In this document: positions 36,098 to 47,349 of the stretch, one piece after another
Layout: every line of letters starts with the position of its first letter
Position numbering within the stretch: the first letter of the stretch is position 1
From: Plantago ovata
Lineage: Eukaryota > Streptophyta > Magnoliopsida > Lamiales > Plantaginaceae
Reading direction: 5' to 3'
Length of the DNA stretch: 64,000 nucleotides
NCBI GenBank assembly: GCA_028274465.1
Contig: CM051457.1
Location: 32,027,313-32,091,312, forward strand
Position numbers and translations under genes: made by a program
The notes under the pieces: model-generated
Seen by the model: only the letters and a program-made list of their open reading frames with translations
What the model was told of the DNA's origin: nothing
The model's database searches: none

Positions 36098-37096
36098 CTT
36101 TTCAGTCAGTTTTGTTTGAAGGGGGAATGAATTAATTAACAAGTGTACTTTCTATTTTCTGCACTTTAAATTATTATTATATTCGTTATTTATTTAGTGA
36201 TTGTTTGATTAAACAATCAATTTTGTGATTTTGGAGTAGTAAAATTAGTTTTTCAGTGTTTTATTTTACCGAAATAAGTTGATAAGCATGTAAATTGATG
36301 CTTCTACCTACTATTCGCAGTTCGTAATTCTTTTTAAACTAAAAATAAGTGTTAAAATTGAATTTACCAAACAATATAGCTTCTACTTTTGTGACTTTAA
36401 ACTGTTTTTAGACTAAAATATCAAACACCAACCAATTTTGATTAAAGTCAACTTTTTTTAACTTCTATCAAAAGTAGGTCAAACGTACCTCCTAAAAATA
36501 TTTTCAAACACTCACTTGTTGCTCTCTATGGAAAAGTGTGTGTATACATAGCTTTGTCCTTGCAAATGGTAATATACTTCACTCTTGTAAACTATAGAGT
36601 TGTCGATTTGGAAAATAAGTGATATCGTTTTGTTTGTTTAACACCTTTCATAGATGTTTAACGAGTAATCTGGGTGATGGATACCAAAAGTCTTGGATCG
36701 TACAACATGTGACTAGTTAGTGGATCCGGTTAGATAGTGGGAAGTATCTAGTATACGTTAGGTTATTTATGTTTACATGATTAATAATCCAATATCTAGG
36801 TTTACTAGAATATAAGGGTATTGCACTAATTACGTTGTTAATGAATAATAGCAAATGACTTTCCCGAATTTGATGTTATGTTATGTATGTGCCAATTCTT
36901 CTGACAATGTTCTAATTTCATGCGAGAGCGATCTTTCTTTACTTTCTACAAACTGTAGGACAAGTAATCTATCATAATCACAATGCTAATTCGTGGAGTG
37001 GCAATGTGTCTCGAGGGAGATCTCTATCATATACATTATTAAGAACATGTAAATTCATCATTCTTAGACCTCCCAAAACTTTTGGCTTACATACAA
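36098..37096. other. Non-coding part of duplicated unit 1
   Basis: Upstream region of the trihelix gene, duplicated at 55860-56890 with small indels. No ORF. It ends at A 37096, the left host base of the Helitron insertion. Confidence 0.7.
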
Positions 37097-37123
37097 TCTA
37101 TCTATCTATTAATATATGAAATC

Positions 37124-37580
37124 AAGGTTTTATTTTGAGAAAAGAGCACACTTGGAGGTGTGTTCACACTATGTGAAATTTTGCTCCAAAAATATTTTGT
37201 AAATTAGTTTATTGCATTTTAGTTTCTTTTTTATTGTTTTACAAAAATCCATATTTAATGCATTTTGTAACCCCTACCTATCAAAAATTAAATTTTGTTA
37301 AACTTCATACTTCCTTACACAAAGCTCCCTGGGCAAATGTTATACGAAGTATCAATTATTACATTTTTGGTCTTTACGGTTCAATTATTATCAAGTTATG
37401 TAATTATCATTATAATTCAATCTAATTCAATGTACTGCTAACAAATATATCATAAATATCCTCCCGGGAGTTACAAAACTTTGATAGTACTATTAATTAA
37501 ACATATTTGATGGATGGATATTTGGAGTAGACGAAGGAGACGTATGAAATTTATTATATTGAGCATCCATCCATCCATCC
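37124..37580 (+). repeat. Helitron internal repeat R, copy 1
   Basis: Starts AAGGTTTTATTTTGAGAAAA and ends in (CATC)n. It is nearly identical to 46803-47262, and a partial third copy begins near 47276 (AAGGTTTTATATTGATCAAG). The MULE inserted at the junction of copies 1 and 2. Confidence 0.85.
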
Positions 37581-37589
37581 ATAAAAGTA

Positions 37590-37680
37590 GAGATTTTTAC
37601 GCCTGGACCCCCTCTTATGGACGTGCTTTTCAAATCTTTCCTCGTTAATAAAAGAATTACATATAGGCCCATTTTAAGCA
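37590..37680 (+). repeat. MULE left terminal inverted repeat
   Basis: Inverted counterpart of the right TIR copies, imperfect, approximately 90 bp. It shares GGACCCCCTCTTATG with the complement of 43030-43050 and 46758-46780. Confidence 0.75.
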
Positions 37681-38155
37681 GTTGGCGTTGACCTGCTTAT
37701 AAGCTACTGTTCAATATTGATTCTCCAAACGCGGCCTTACAGAATTTAGCATTATATTCCCTATTTCTATTTTATTCCCTCATTTACTCTTTTCCCTTTT
37801 CTTCCCGTCTTCTCTGGTTCCCTCCAATATGGACTGCCACTCCATAATTCTTCATGTAATCGACCGATTCTTGTGCGATTCTTAACAAGGACTTCCTATT
37901 TTGTACTATCGAACACTGCCGGCCGTCGTAACTGAAGGAATTGAGCGAAACGGCGGTGAACTGAAAGGTAATGTGAATTTTGAAATTCCACTTAATTTTT
38001 GAAATTTCGAAGTGATTTTTATGTTGTTGTACTAGGTTGTTAGTAGGCAATGTGGTGTGTTTGCAGAAATTATTTCGAATTTTTTGATTTCCTACACCTA
38101 GGGTTTTTTCTGACTGTCTTTTCGGCTCCCTGTTTCTGTGTTTTCTGACAGTAAG

Positions 38156-41100
38156 ATGGCGAGTAGGAACAATAGGTACAATATTCGAGTTCATTTTGAT
38201 GGCAATACGTACGATATATTCGACGTCAACCCCACTAGGTATGATTTCATCAAACTGTATGATGATCTTGATAAAAACATTGGCTTTGGAAATTATGCTG
38301 CATTTAGAACTTTTGCTGACGTAGAAAACTCTTCTGAGCAAATACAAATTATAGATGATGAATCTGTTAGGAGTATGTTTGATAGGAATAGAGAATTTAA
38401 GGATTGCATACTCCATATTTGTGATATGTCATATGCTGAGCCTATAAAGTCTGTGTCACCAAAGCATAATGTTAAAGGGAAAGGGAAGAAATTTAGTGAT
38501 CATGTAGATTATGATTTTGAGGTGCCTTTGAAAGATCCACCTCCTGCTAGAAGAAAGTTGTTTAGGGAGAATAAGGCTTTCCCACCCAAAGGCCCTAAGA
38601 CTAAGAGATGGCCAAGTGCAGAAGATGAAGTAGTTGATTTAACTGAAGATGATCCACCAGTCTCACAGTCTACTCAACCCTCACCACCACATAAAAATGA
38701 AGGCCCTGCACCTCCACCTGAAAATCATGTCCCCTCTCCTACACCTGAAACTGCAGCCCCTGCACCTCCACCTGAAAATCATGTCCCCTCTCCTACACCT
38801 GAAACTGCAGCCCCTGCATCTTCACATGAAACTGCTATACCATCCTCTCCACAAGAAACTTCTATACCACATGAAAATGTCTACATTCCTATTCCTATGA
38901 CCGAACCAGACCAAACTCCCTTCAACTTGCCACAATTTTACATTCCAAAGGAGTATGTGGAACTGCTTGCTTCAGATGACTTGTTTGAGGTGATGTATCC
39001 AGATGTTGCAGAAGAGTTAAAGAGGTGTAAGGGTTCTGGTGGTGATTGTGGGAGTAAGCAGAGTAGTGGGATTGAGGAGACTGGGGGCAGTAAGGAGCCT
39101 GATGTGAGTACTGATAAAGGGGTTAAGGATAATGGTGATAAGGAGACTGGTGGGAGTAAGGAGACTGAAGAAGTTGTAGTTGAGGATTGGGTTGATGATG
39201 ATGATATGGAAGATGGTGGTTCTGTCAGGGGAGGTAGTGAGAGTGATGCTAGTGATGATAGTGATTATGATTTAGGGGGTGTGGATCATACTACAGATAG
39301 TGAGGATGTTGATCTTGAGAATGAAGCAGATGTTGTTGATGATGAAAACCAGGCCAGAAATCCTCAACATGAGCCTAATGTAGTTGATGATGATGATGAT
39401 GATGATGAAGCATTCATTGATTGGGAAAATGATGAGCCTGCCAAGGAGAATATCCATGAGGAAGAGGATATTATAATTGGGTTTAAGGTGGACTGTGGCT
39501 CTGACTCTGACAAGGATGAGGATCCAACTGCTGGTGAAGCACCTATGGAGGGGAATGAGGAAGAAGATACTGGACCAGTTCAGTATCCTAGTGATGATGG
39601 TGGTCTTGAAGAACTGGCAGAGGAGAGGGCCTTTATTGGTGATGAGTTTGAGGAGAATCATGAAATCCTTGACAAGGAGTTTCAAGTTGGTCAGATATTT
39701 GGTGATATGGATGAGGTGAGGATTAGGGTGAAGGAGTATGTGATGAAGGTGGGCTTCACTATGAAGAGGAAGAAAAATGACAGTGGCAGATATACAGTTG
39801 TATGCAAAGCTAAGGTAACCTTTCTTTCTTTCTGTTCATTTATCATAACTCTATTAATATATGTTGATCTTTCTTTCTTTCTGTACTTGCAGGGATGTCC
39901 ATGGAGACTCCATGCCAGTGCCATTGACAAGAAGTCTGTGATGATCAAGAAGTATGAGGGGACTCATAGGTGCATTAGGAAGGTAGATCAGAAAATGGCA
40001 GACTCCAACTATATGGCTCATAAGTTTGTAGAGCAGCTCAAAGAACACCCTAACCTTAGTGCTAAGAAGTTAGAGGCATGGGTGAACAAGAAGTTGAAGG
40101 TTATAGTCCCCTATATGAGAGTGTGGAGGGCCAGGGAAAAGGCTATGTTGATATTAGGTGGGGACCCTGAGGAAGGTTATAGGTTAGCTCCCAAGTATAG
40201 AGAAATGATACTTAGGACTAATGTAGGATCTACAGTTGAGATTGACTATACTCCTCAGATTGAAAGACCTCCTTTGTTTAAGAGATTCTTCTGTGGTTTA
40301 GAAGGTCTAAAGAGAGGGTTCCTAGCTGGTTGCTCTCCCTTCCTCTTTTTTGATGGTTGTCATCTTAAGGGGAAGTATGGAGGTGTCTTACTTAGTGCAG
40401 TTGGCACTGATGCCAACGGTGGACTCTATCCTTTGGCTTGGGCAGTAGTAGAAAGTGAAACAAAGGATAGCTGGGGGTTCTTCTTGCATTGTCTAGAGAA
40501 CTTTGTTGGGCCCTGGGACTCTGATCTACCATGGCATTTTATGGCAGATAGACAGAAGGTAATGATATTGTTTTATTGCATTTCCACTTTATCTTACACT
40601 GATACATGATATACTCTAACTGTAAATGTTGAACTGCAGGGTCTTGTTAGTGTCATTGATGAGAAAGCTCCTACTGTTACAAACAGGAAATGTGGAAGAC
40701 ACATATATGAGAACTTCAAGTTGAAGTGGAATGGTGTCCTTATGAGGAAATACTTCTGGCAGGCTGCAACTGCTTACACTGAATATGGCTTCAATAAGGC
40801 CATGGATAAGATAAAGGATGCAAGTGTGGAAGCTCATGACTGGTTGATGGATATCCCCTTGGGACAGTGGGCCAGACATTCCTTCTCCAAAGCTCCTCAT
40901 ATAGATCACTGCACCAACAATTTGAGTGAGTGTTTCAACTCTTGGGTGGATCCAATTAGAGCATTCTCATTCCTTAACATGATGGAGGTAATATAACTAT
41001 ATCCTTTTGTGCTTCACTTCACTTTTGAACATTTCATATACATGACTTAACTTGTGTATGACTGTATGCCTATTTTGTAGTTGCTGAGGACTCAAGTGAT

Positions 41101-42040
41101 GAAAAGAGTTGTTGTGAGAAGAAGTCAAGGTGAACAATGTACCACTGTATTAATGCCTAGGCCACTTAGGAAGTTGAATGAGCATTTTGAACAGTCTAGG
41201 AGTCTCCATCTTAAGTCAGATTCAGGGGGGGGTATGTATGAAGTGGATGACCTTAACTTCACCTTCATTGTCAACATGAACACTTGGTCATGTAACTGTA
41301 ATAGGTGGGATATATCAGGAATCCCCTGTAGGCATGCCATGGTTGTTATATCTTTCTGTAGGGATGATGCTGAGAAGTATGTAAGTCCCAATCACCACAC
41401 TGCATCCTATAGAAGAGCATATGCCATGACCATCACACCTATAGGTGACCATAGATTTTGGCCTAGGAGTCTGACTACAGATGTCTGCTCACCACCTTTC
41501 ATTGAGAAGAAAAAAGGAAGGCCTAAGCTTGTTAGGATCAGGCATCCAGGGGAAGGCAAGAAGAGTAAAACTCCCTTGCATAAGCAGAGAAGGCCTAGGA
41601 AATGCAGTTTCTGTGGAACCATTGGTCATGTGAAGCTTTACTGTCCTCAAAATGTAAGTTACTTTACTTGTTCCTTAATTTTTTCCTTTACTCTGTTTAT
41701 ATATATTGACTGTGGTGACTGTGGTGTATCTTCTCTTGCAGCCAAACAAAAAACAGAAGCAACCACCTAGAAAAAGGACAAGCCAGAAACCAGACCCACC
41801 TGTTGCATCACAAGCTCCTAAAAATGTAAGTTCATGGTGCTTATTTTGACTGTAATGTATGTGTGTAAATTAAGATGATGGAACTGTGAACTAGCCTGTT
41901 TTGTGTATTAACTGATGGGGATATTTGTTTAGGCTGATGCTGCCAATTTGCAAACTAAAAAGAGGAAGAGAACTGATGGAGATGCTTCCACTAGTACTGT
42001 GCCAGGGAGGAAAACCAGATCTCAAAAGGCAAATCAGTAG
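38156..42040 (+). CDS. MuDR-type MULE transposase, six exons
   Basis: Transposase that cuts and moves the surrounding MULE, acting in the nucleus. Exons are 38156-39814, 39893-40558, 40640-40987, 41081-41653, 41742-41825 and 41933-42040, all with GT-AG introns and matching phase, giving 1145 residues with no stop. Order of parts: a PB1-like start (IRVHFDGNTYDIFDVNP); Pro-rich repeats (two 18-residue units PAPPPENHVPSPTPETAA); a long acidic region; the MuDR domain (VGQIFGDMDEVRIRVKEYVM, about 510); the MULE catalytic core with Asp in FFDGCHLKG (about 706), Asp in MADRQKGL (about 772) and Glu in NNLSECFNSW (about 872); a SWIM zinc finger CNCNRWDISGIPCRH (about 962-976); a CCHC knuckle CSFCGTIGHVKLYC; and a basic tail. 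The first intron (78 nt) is open and in frame, so retention would add 26 residues. It may be active. Confidence 0.93.
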
Positions 42041-42253
42041 CCTAGGTCAATAGCATAGCTAGCTCAGGTGTTCTAGTTGGATTGTGGCAGACATCACTTC
42101 TATTTTGTGTGAACTGTGGCTCTTATTAGTATCATGTTATTTGGTTATTTTGTGTAAGTGTGACTGCCTCTTCTAGTAGTATGACTTCATTGGTTATTTT
42201 GGGGGTTAAGACTGATTTGTGACAATGAATTTATGGAAATTGAAGCCTTTAAT

Positions 42254-42655
42254 CTACTTCATTGCTCTGATAATTTGTACAAATAGATACACAGCTAGCA
42301 ACAACAGATTTATGCAAATTAACAGTCTAATTATGCTGTATTTGTCTTCAGCACTTCTTCTAGTAACTTTCATTTTCCTAGCCGGTTTGAGCTTCTCTTC
42401 ACTGTGATCTTCACTTGCTTCTTCAACTATATCTTCACTTGCATGATTGTTTCTTGGCATGGTAAATTCCCATAGTACTCTAGGTTGGACAATTTCCCCC
42501 CTGCGTTGAGCTTCCAAGTTCTCTTCAGCCCACTCTGACCATCCATGGGTAGGACATTGCCATTGAAATCTCCCATTTCTTGCAACGGACAACACTGTAC
42601 GCTTGCTACATCTTGATTTCTTGCAAACGGGGCGAAGCACATTCGAATCACTCAT
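42254..42655 (-). CDS. MULE accessory ORF: GRF-like zinc finger + membrane tail
   Basis: A 133-residue protein inside the MULE, convergent with the transposase. The N-terminal part has a GRF-type-like zinc finger layout: CKKSRCSKRTVLSVARNGRF then WQCPTHGWSEWAEENLEA, with Cys/Cys/Cys/His spacing as in small plant GRF proteins. A charged middle (SEDIVEEASEDHSEEK) follows. The C-terminus is a hydrophobic helix (IRLLICINLLLLAVYLFVQI) ending RAMK, a likely tail anchor. The start is the first Met in frame. Position and orientation recall the second gene of MuDR elements, but the sequence is not mudrB as I know it. Function unknown; it could also be a captured host gene. Confidence 0.7.
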   Translation of the reverse strand: MSDSNVLRPVCKKSRCSKRTVLSVARNGRFQWQCPTHGWSEWAEENLEAQRRGEIVQPRVLWEFTMPRNNHASEDIVEEASEDHSEEKLKPARKMKVTRRSAEDKYSIIRLLICINLLLLAVYLFVQIIRAMK

Positions 42656-42735
42656 CTTTAAGTGTGAAAATATTTGACAAGAGAAAATATACTACATTAG
42701 CCACATAAAATACACATAAAAGGCAGTTTAGAGGG

Positions 42736-42745
42736 GTATATATAG
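42736..42745 (-). promoter_or_regulatory. Candidate TATA box of the MULE accessory ORF
   Basis: On the minus strand this reads CTATATATAC, about 80 bp upstream of the start at 42655. Confidence 0.5.
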
Positions 42746-42899
42746 CCAAAAATTTGAATTCCAACGGCTAGTAACGGATTCCTAACGGCTAGTTTCTCAT
42801 TACATATAAATCCTCCTTATGCCCATTCAATTACATCCTGCCCCCATGTGTCTCGCATGTGATAATAAGCTGTTTGGCTCTTCCCAGAATCCAATATTT

Positions 42900-43065
42900 C
42901 TTTGAGGGCAAATCAGTACTTTCCGCGATTAAGAGCGGCAAAAGTCAAGATCGTGGGTTTATTTGTAATTGTTTTGCATAAAGAGGTTTTATACGTAATT
43001 CTTTTACTAACGAGGAAACATATGTAATTACCGAGCATAAGAGGGGGTCCACATGTAAATCGCCC
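42900..43065 (-). repeat. Internal copy of the MULE right TIR
   Basis: 166 bp, apparently identical to the terminal copy 46628-46793 and in the same orientation. Its outer end AAATCGCCC abuts the TPR gene's upstream region instead of a target duplication. The TPR start codon is 105 bp away. Confidence 0.9.
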
Positions 43066-43169
43066 GAATTTTAATTCTCATTATCCCGCGCTCTCCCTCC
43101 CTCCCTCCCTTATTCTTCTCATCTTCTCCCCTTCCTTTTCCAGAATCCCCTTTCCAAATTTGTTTGAAA

Positions 43170-46113
43170 ATGTCTTCCGTGACGCGCCATAAGCTACTTC
43201 CACTGCTGAAATCCAGAACTCCACGGCTCAACTCCGCCGGTTCCCCATGGATGAGTACATTGATGAATAAGGAAGCGCAGATTCAATCGCCGAAAACCCT
43301 AGTTACTCGGCAATCGGATTCAATTGTTGAAAATACCGCCACCAAGGCTTCCGAATCGACGACCGTACAGCACGATCGGCCAAAAGGAGCTGATGATGAG
43401 GGAATCAAAATCCTCCTAGAGAGCACGAGCACTGAGAATTTCACCTCCTCCAGAGGAGTATGCCATGGTATCCAGGGAATGAATCCGGTTTCCTTTACGA
43501 CAGGTCCGAGCGACAATACCCGCGCCCTAGGGCTTGTCTCAAAAGGCGTACAGGAATATTACGACAGAAATTATTTCCGAGCCCTCGCCTTGTACTCTGA
43601 AGCGGTTACACTGGATAGAACAAATGTCGACAATCGCCTCCACAAGGCTGCGGCGTTGATTGAATTGGAGATGTTCGGCAAAGCGGTTACAGAACTTGAG
43701 GAGGCCGCTAAACTTGACTCAACGTCCATCCAAGCTCGCCACCGCCTTGGCCATCTGCATCTGAGGTATATTAATTATCTCCGAGCACTCAGCCTTGTTA
43801 TGTTTAAATTCTGCAGTGTTTAGCATGCATCATAGATCACTTTACATGTGTCTGGTAGGTAGTTTTAGTGTAAATGTTAATTAATTGTGATACTAGTCTG
43901 TCGGTTACCTTGTGCAAGAGTTAACTTCCCTAGTAGTTGAGAGTGAAATAGATTTTAGACCGGTTGCGCTCCGAGTGTGTGAGGTGAAGAAAGAAGATGC
44001 GGAAAGCACTTCGTGGATTTCTGTACCTGAGGCAAAATATCCTCAGACTAGCACTCAGATTATATGAGTCTTTGTAAATAGAGACCAAGACAGAAATCAT
44101 ATTGGTGGCTGCCAAACGGGGCTGCAGGTCGTAAATCAAGGCGCCCTGTTCCCTGATATGCAGGATCCGAATGTGGACCTGTTCGGTAACTTGCCTCATG
44201 GATTTGATCAGGGATTAGACTTCCTGAAACCTGGGCACCAGGAGGACTTGTCTAGTTTCACATTGGATGACTTTTGCTTGACCTGGAAACTTATATAATT
44301 TTAGGAGACTTGTAGGAAACACTGAATAGTAGGAATTTGTGGACATGTTGGTTTTCTGGTATTTGTTGCTGATTCTGTTCTTTTGCTCAACTGAAACCCT
44401 GTGCTTAGTAGATCAAACTAGTAGGAAGTTATACTGTGTAGCAGGTTTGTGAATGTCTTGGTAGCAGGGTCCTAGAATTTGTTGAGGATCTTTAGGTTAC
44501 GAATGTGCAGGTTTGTGAATATATAGCTCCTATAAAGTGCAGGTTTGTGAATATATGGCTCCAATAATAAGGTAATAGAGTGCTAGAGTTTCTTAATGAC
44601 TCACAATGTGCAGGTTTGTACAACTGCACAATTAACACCAAAGAGTGCTAGAGCTTGATTATCTGAATGTGTATTCTTCCAACCTTATTCAGGTTGTTGA
44701 ATGTGATTATTTTAGGTACATTGCTGATTACTGTGTATTGTTTATAACTCATCAGGTTAGGTGATGTGAGTAATGCGAGCAATCATCTCTATTATGAGAG
44801 TCATTTGGTAGATGGTATAATTTTGAAGAACATAAGCAGGATAAAACTTCACATTTCAAATACCATTGCGGCTAGAGGTAAATATGATTGGAGTAACATG
44901 TTGGAGGAAACGAATGCCGCCATTAAGGCAGGCGCAGACAAATCTACACAGGTAGGTGTGTTATAGTTTTTTCCCTTGGAAGTCGCATTGAAATAATTCA
45001 CATAAATATTTTAAACAAAATGAACTTATTTTTTTACAGCTTCACGCGTGTAAAGCAGAGGCTATGTTGAAGCTATGTGATGTGCATAATGCTTATCTGA
45101 TGATGGATCACTTAAATGAATGTTTCTCCACCTTGGCCATGTTTGGGGAGATACCAGACCAAGCATACATTGCTTTTGTTAAAGCCCAAATCTGGTTGTC
45201 TTCTGGAGAGTGAGTGCACTCATATTATTCTTTGGATGTACGTGTTTTTTATCGAAGATTGTCTTTTCTGGATGAAACCAATTAATTGCACTCTTTGCAG
45301 ATACGATAGGGCGAGTTTCGAATGTAAAAATTCTCTTGATGAGGCCCCAGATAGCATTGAAATTAGACATCTGTTCGACAAGATCAAGTTTGTAACTGAG
45401 GCCCATACCCTCGGAAATTCGCTGTTTGAGGCGAAGAAGTATGCGGAGGCTGCTGTACAGTACGGGCATGGCATAAAACATGACCCCGCAAGTGTTCATC
45501 TGTACTGCTCGAAGGCGAAGTGCTACTTAATGCTCCATGACTGGCAAAATTGTTTCACTGACTGCAACAAAGCACTTGAAATGTGGCCAAAGCTTACCAG
45601 TGCTCTCCGCCTAAGAGGGGAATGTTACGTTGAGGTGGGATATTTTATACTTGCTTTAGTTTTTCATATGTTAAGTGATCTTTGTACTCTACTTATATGT
45701 ACGTTGCAGTTTAAACATTATGAAGAGGCTTGGACTTCAAGCTGTGCCGCCCCATTGACCATGACACGAAAGAAAATCTTTCACAGGCTGAGTTAGCTTT
45801 GATGAAAGATAGCAAGTGCGGATATAATGGGAGAGCTGATTTAGAGATAAAGAGCACAGAACAGAGCCAGGAGGAGTCATCTAAGATGGATGTGGGGTTC
45901 AGTTTCATTGGAAAGTGGTTTGGACGCGCTATCTTGCTAAAAGACATTTGGAAACTCCTGAGTGAAATCTTCGGATTAGTTGCTGAAAACCATGTTGTGC
46001 AGAATCTTGCTGTACGCCTGCACAAGCTTTACAGGGACTGGATCTCCAAGGGTGCTGTGAATCCTAATGGCAAAAGTCCAGTCAAACCTGGAGATGTGGA
46101 TGAAGAATGTTAG
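43170..46113 (+). pseudogene. Captured TTL-type TPR gene fragment
   Basis: Related to plant TTL proteins (TPR repeats, in intact members followed by a thioredoxin-like domain), which act as scaffolds in stress and hormone signalling. Exons are 43170-43765, 44756-44951, 45040-45209, 45301-45634 and 45710-46113. The introns show capture of genomic DNA. TPR helices are visible: GLVSKGVQEYYDRNYFRALA then KAAALIELEMFGKAVTELEE; KAEAMLKLCDVHNAY; AHTLGNSLFEAKKYAEAAVQ; YCSKAKCYLMLHDWQNCFTD. In exon 5 a single base is missing after YEEA. The correct frame resumes at DFKLCRPIDHDTKEN and stays open to the stop at 46111-46113. No thioredoxin domain follows; the tail (FSFIGKWFGRAILLKDIWKL...) is unrecognised. 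It lies between two direct copies of the MULE right TIR. Confidence 0.82.
43766..44755 (+). other. First intron of the TTL-like fragment
   Basis: A 990-bp GT-AG intron with a diffuse minisatellite of GCAGGTTTGTGAATATAT-like units at about 44440-44625. No ORF supported. Confidence 0.7.
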
Positions 46114-46627
46114 GGCTACATATATTTTGTGGCAATACGTAGTACATAAAGTAGCCTATACTTCCATTCCCGATTGTGGCTTAGGTAAGGTGATGTCCTG
46201 TTAGTTTGTTACGAGTATATACTAGCATCGGCTGCCCTGAAACACATAATGGGCAAGTTACAAAGGAGACCAATATTGTGGTTGTCTCTGTGGTTGTGAT
46301 CCAAAACTAGTGAGTGCTTGCACTGCAACTGTTTAATATTGTTTCTCATTGTGAACACGAAGATGTAGCTGAAGCGGTAGTTTTAAGCACCGTATTGATA
46401 TTCATGCTGAAAAAACGAACAATTAATTGATTGTGTATTGTTTCTTCAATGTTTATCTTATCTAGAAAAGTGCAAAAGGTGACTCCATAAATACAATAAG
46501 TGAAGTTTTGAAGACTAATGATATACAGTAAGCCCCTTCAAGCCCTAGAATATGATGCATTTGTTATCCCTGCGAACAGAAAAGTCATAGCTACCTGCAA
46601 CACACAGGAAACTGGATAAAATCAGTA

Positions 46628-46793
46628 CTTTGAGGGCAAATCAGTACTTTCCGCGATTAAGAGCGGCAAAAGTCAAGATCGTGGGTTTATTTGTAATTGT
46701 TTTGCATAAAGAGGTTTTATACGTAATTCTTTTACTAACGAGGAAACATATGTAATTACCGAGCATAAGAGGGGGTCCACATGTAAATCGCCC
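46628..46793 (-). repeat. MULE right terminal inverted repeat
   Basis: Outer right end of the element, directly followed by the target duplication ATAAAAGTA. Same sequence as 42900-43065. Confidence 0.9.
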
Positions 46794-46802
46794 ATAAAAG
46801 TA

Positions 46803-47262
46803 AGGTTTTATTTTGAGCAAAGAGCACACTTGGAGGTGTGTTCACACTATGTGGAATTTTGCTCAAAAATATTTTGTAAATTAGTTTATTGCATTTTAGT
46901 TTCTTTTTTATTGTTTTACAAAAATCCATATTTAATGCATTTTGTAACCCCTACCTATCAAAAATTAAATTTTGTTAAACTTCATAACACCACTTCCTTA
47001 CACAAAGCTCCCTGGGCAAATGTTATACGAAGTATCAATTATTACATTTTTGGTCTTTACGGTTCAATTATTATCAAGTTATGTAATTGTCATTATAATT
47101 CAATCTAATTCAATGTACTACTATCAAATATACCATAAATATCCTCTCGGGAGTTACAAAACTTTGATAGTACTATTAATTGAACATATTTGATGGATGG
47201 ATCTTTGGAGTAGACGATGGAGACGTATGAAATTTATTATATTGAGCATCCATCCATCCATA
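46803..47262 (+). repeat. Helitron internal repeat R, copy 2
   Basis: Near-identical to 37124-37580 and interrupted from it only by the MULE. ORFs here are shared with copy 1 and not gene-like. A decayed third copy starts near 47276. Confidence 0.8.
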
Positions 47263-47349
47263 AAACATATACACGAAGGTTTTATATTGATCAAGAGCAC
47301 AAATGTTCATACTATGACAAATTTTGTTGATTTCCTCATCACAAAACAT

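Larger units (their letters stand above)
37590..46793 (+). mobile_element. 9.2-kb Mutator-like element with captured gene
   Basis: A Mutator-like DNA transposon with 9-bp target duplication ATAAAAGTA at 37581-37589 and 46794-46802. The left end reads GAGATTTTTACGCCTGGACC and the right end, inverted, GGGCGATTTACATGTGGACC. The two align over roughly the first 90 bp (shared CCCTCTTATG, TTTCCTCGTTA.TAAAAGAATTAC). It carries a transposase gene (38156-42040), a convergent small ORF (42254-42655) and a TPR gene fragment (43170-46113). The right terminal repeat is present twice in the same orientation: 42900-43065 and 46628-46793, which appear identical over 166 bp. Confidence 0.92.

Noticed and set aside
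37784..38416. 210-residue minus-strand frame
   Set aside because: Antisense to the transposase first exon and its leader; no domain.
38649..38900. His/Leu-rich frame
   Set aside because: Alternative frame of the transposase Pro-rich repeat region.
43930..44199. 89-residue minus-strand frame
   Set aside because: Lies within intron 1 of the TTL-like fragment and has no similarity I recognise.
45179..45499. Minus-strand frames of 84 and 106 residues
   Set aside because: Antisense to TTL-like exons 3 and 4.
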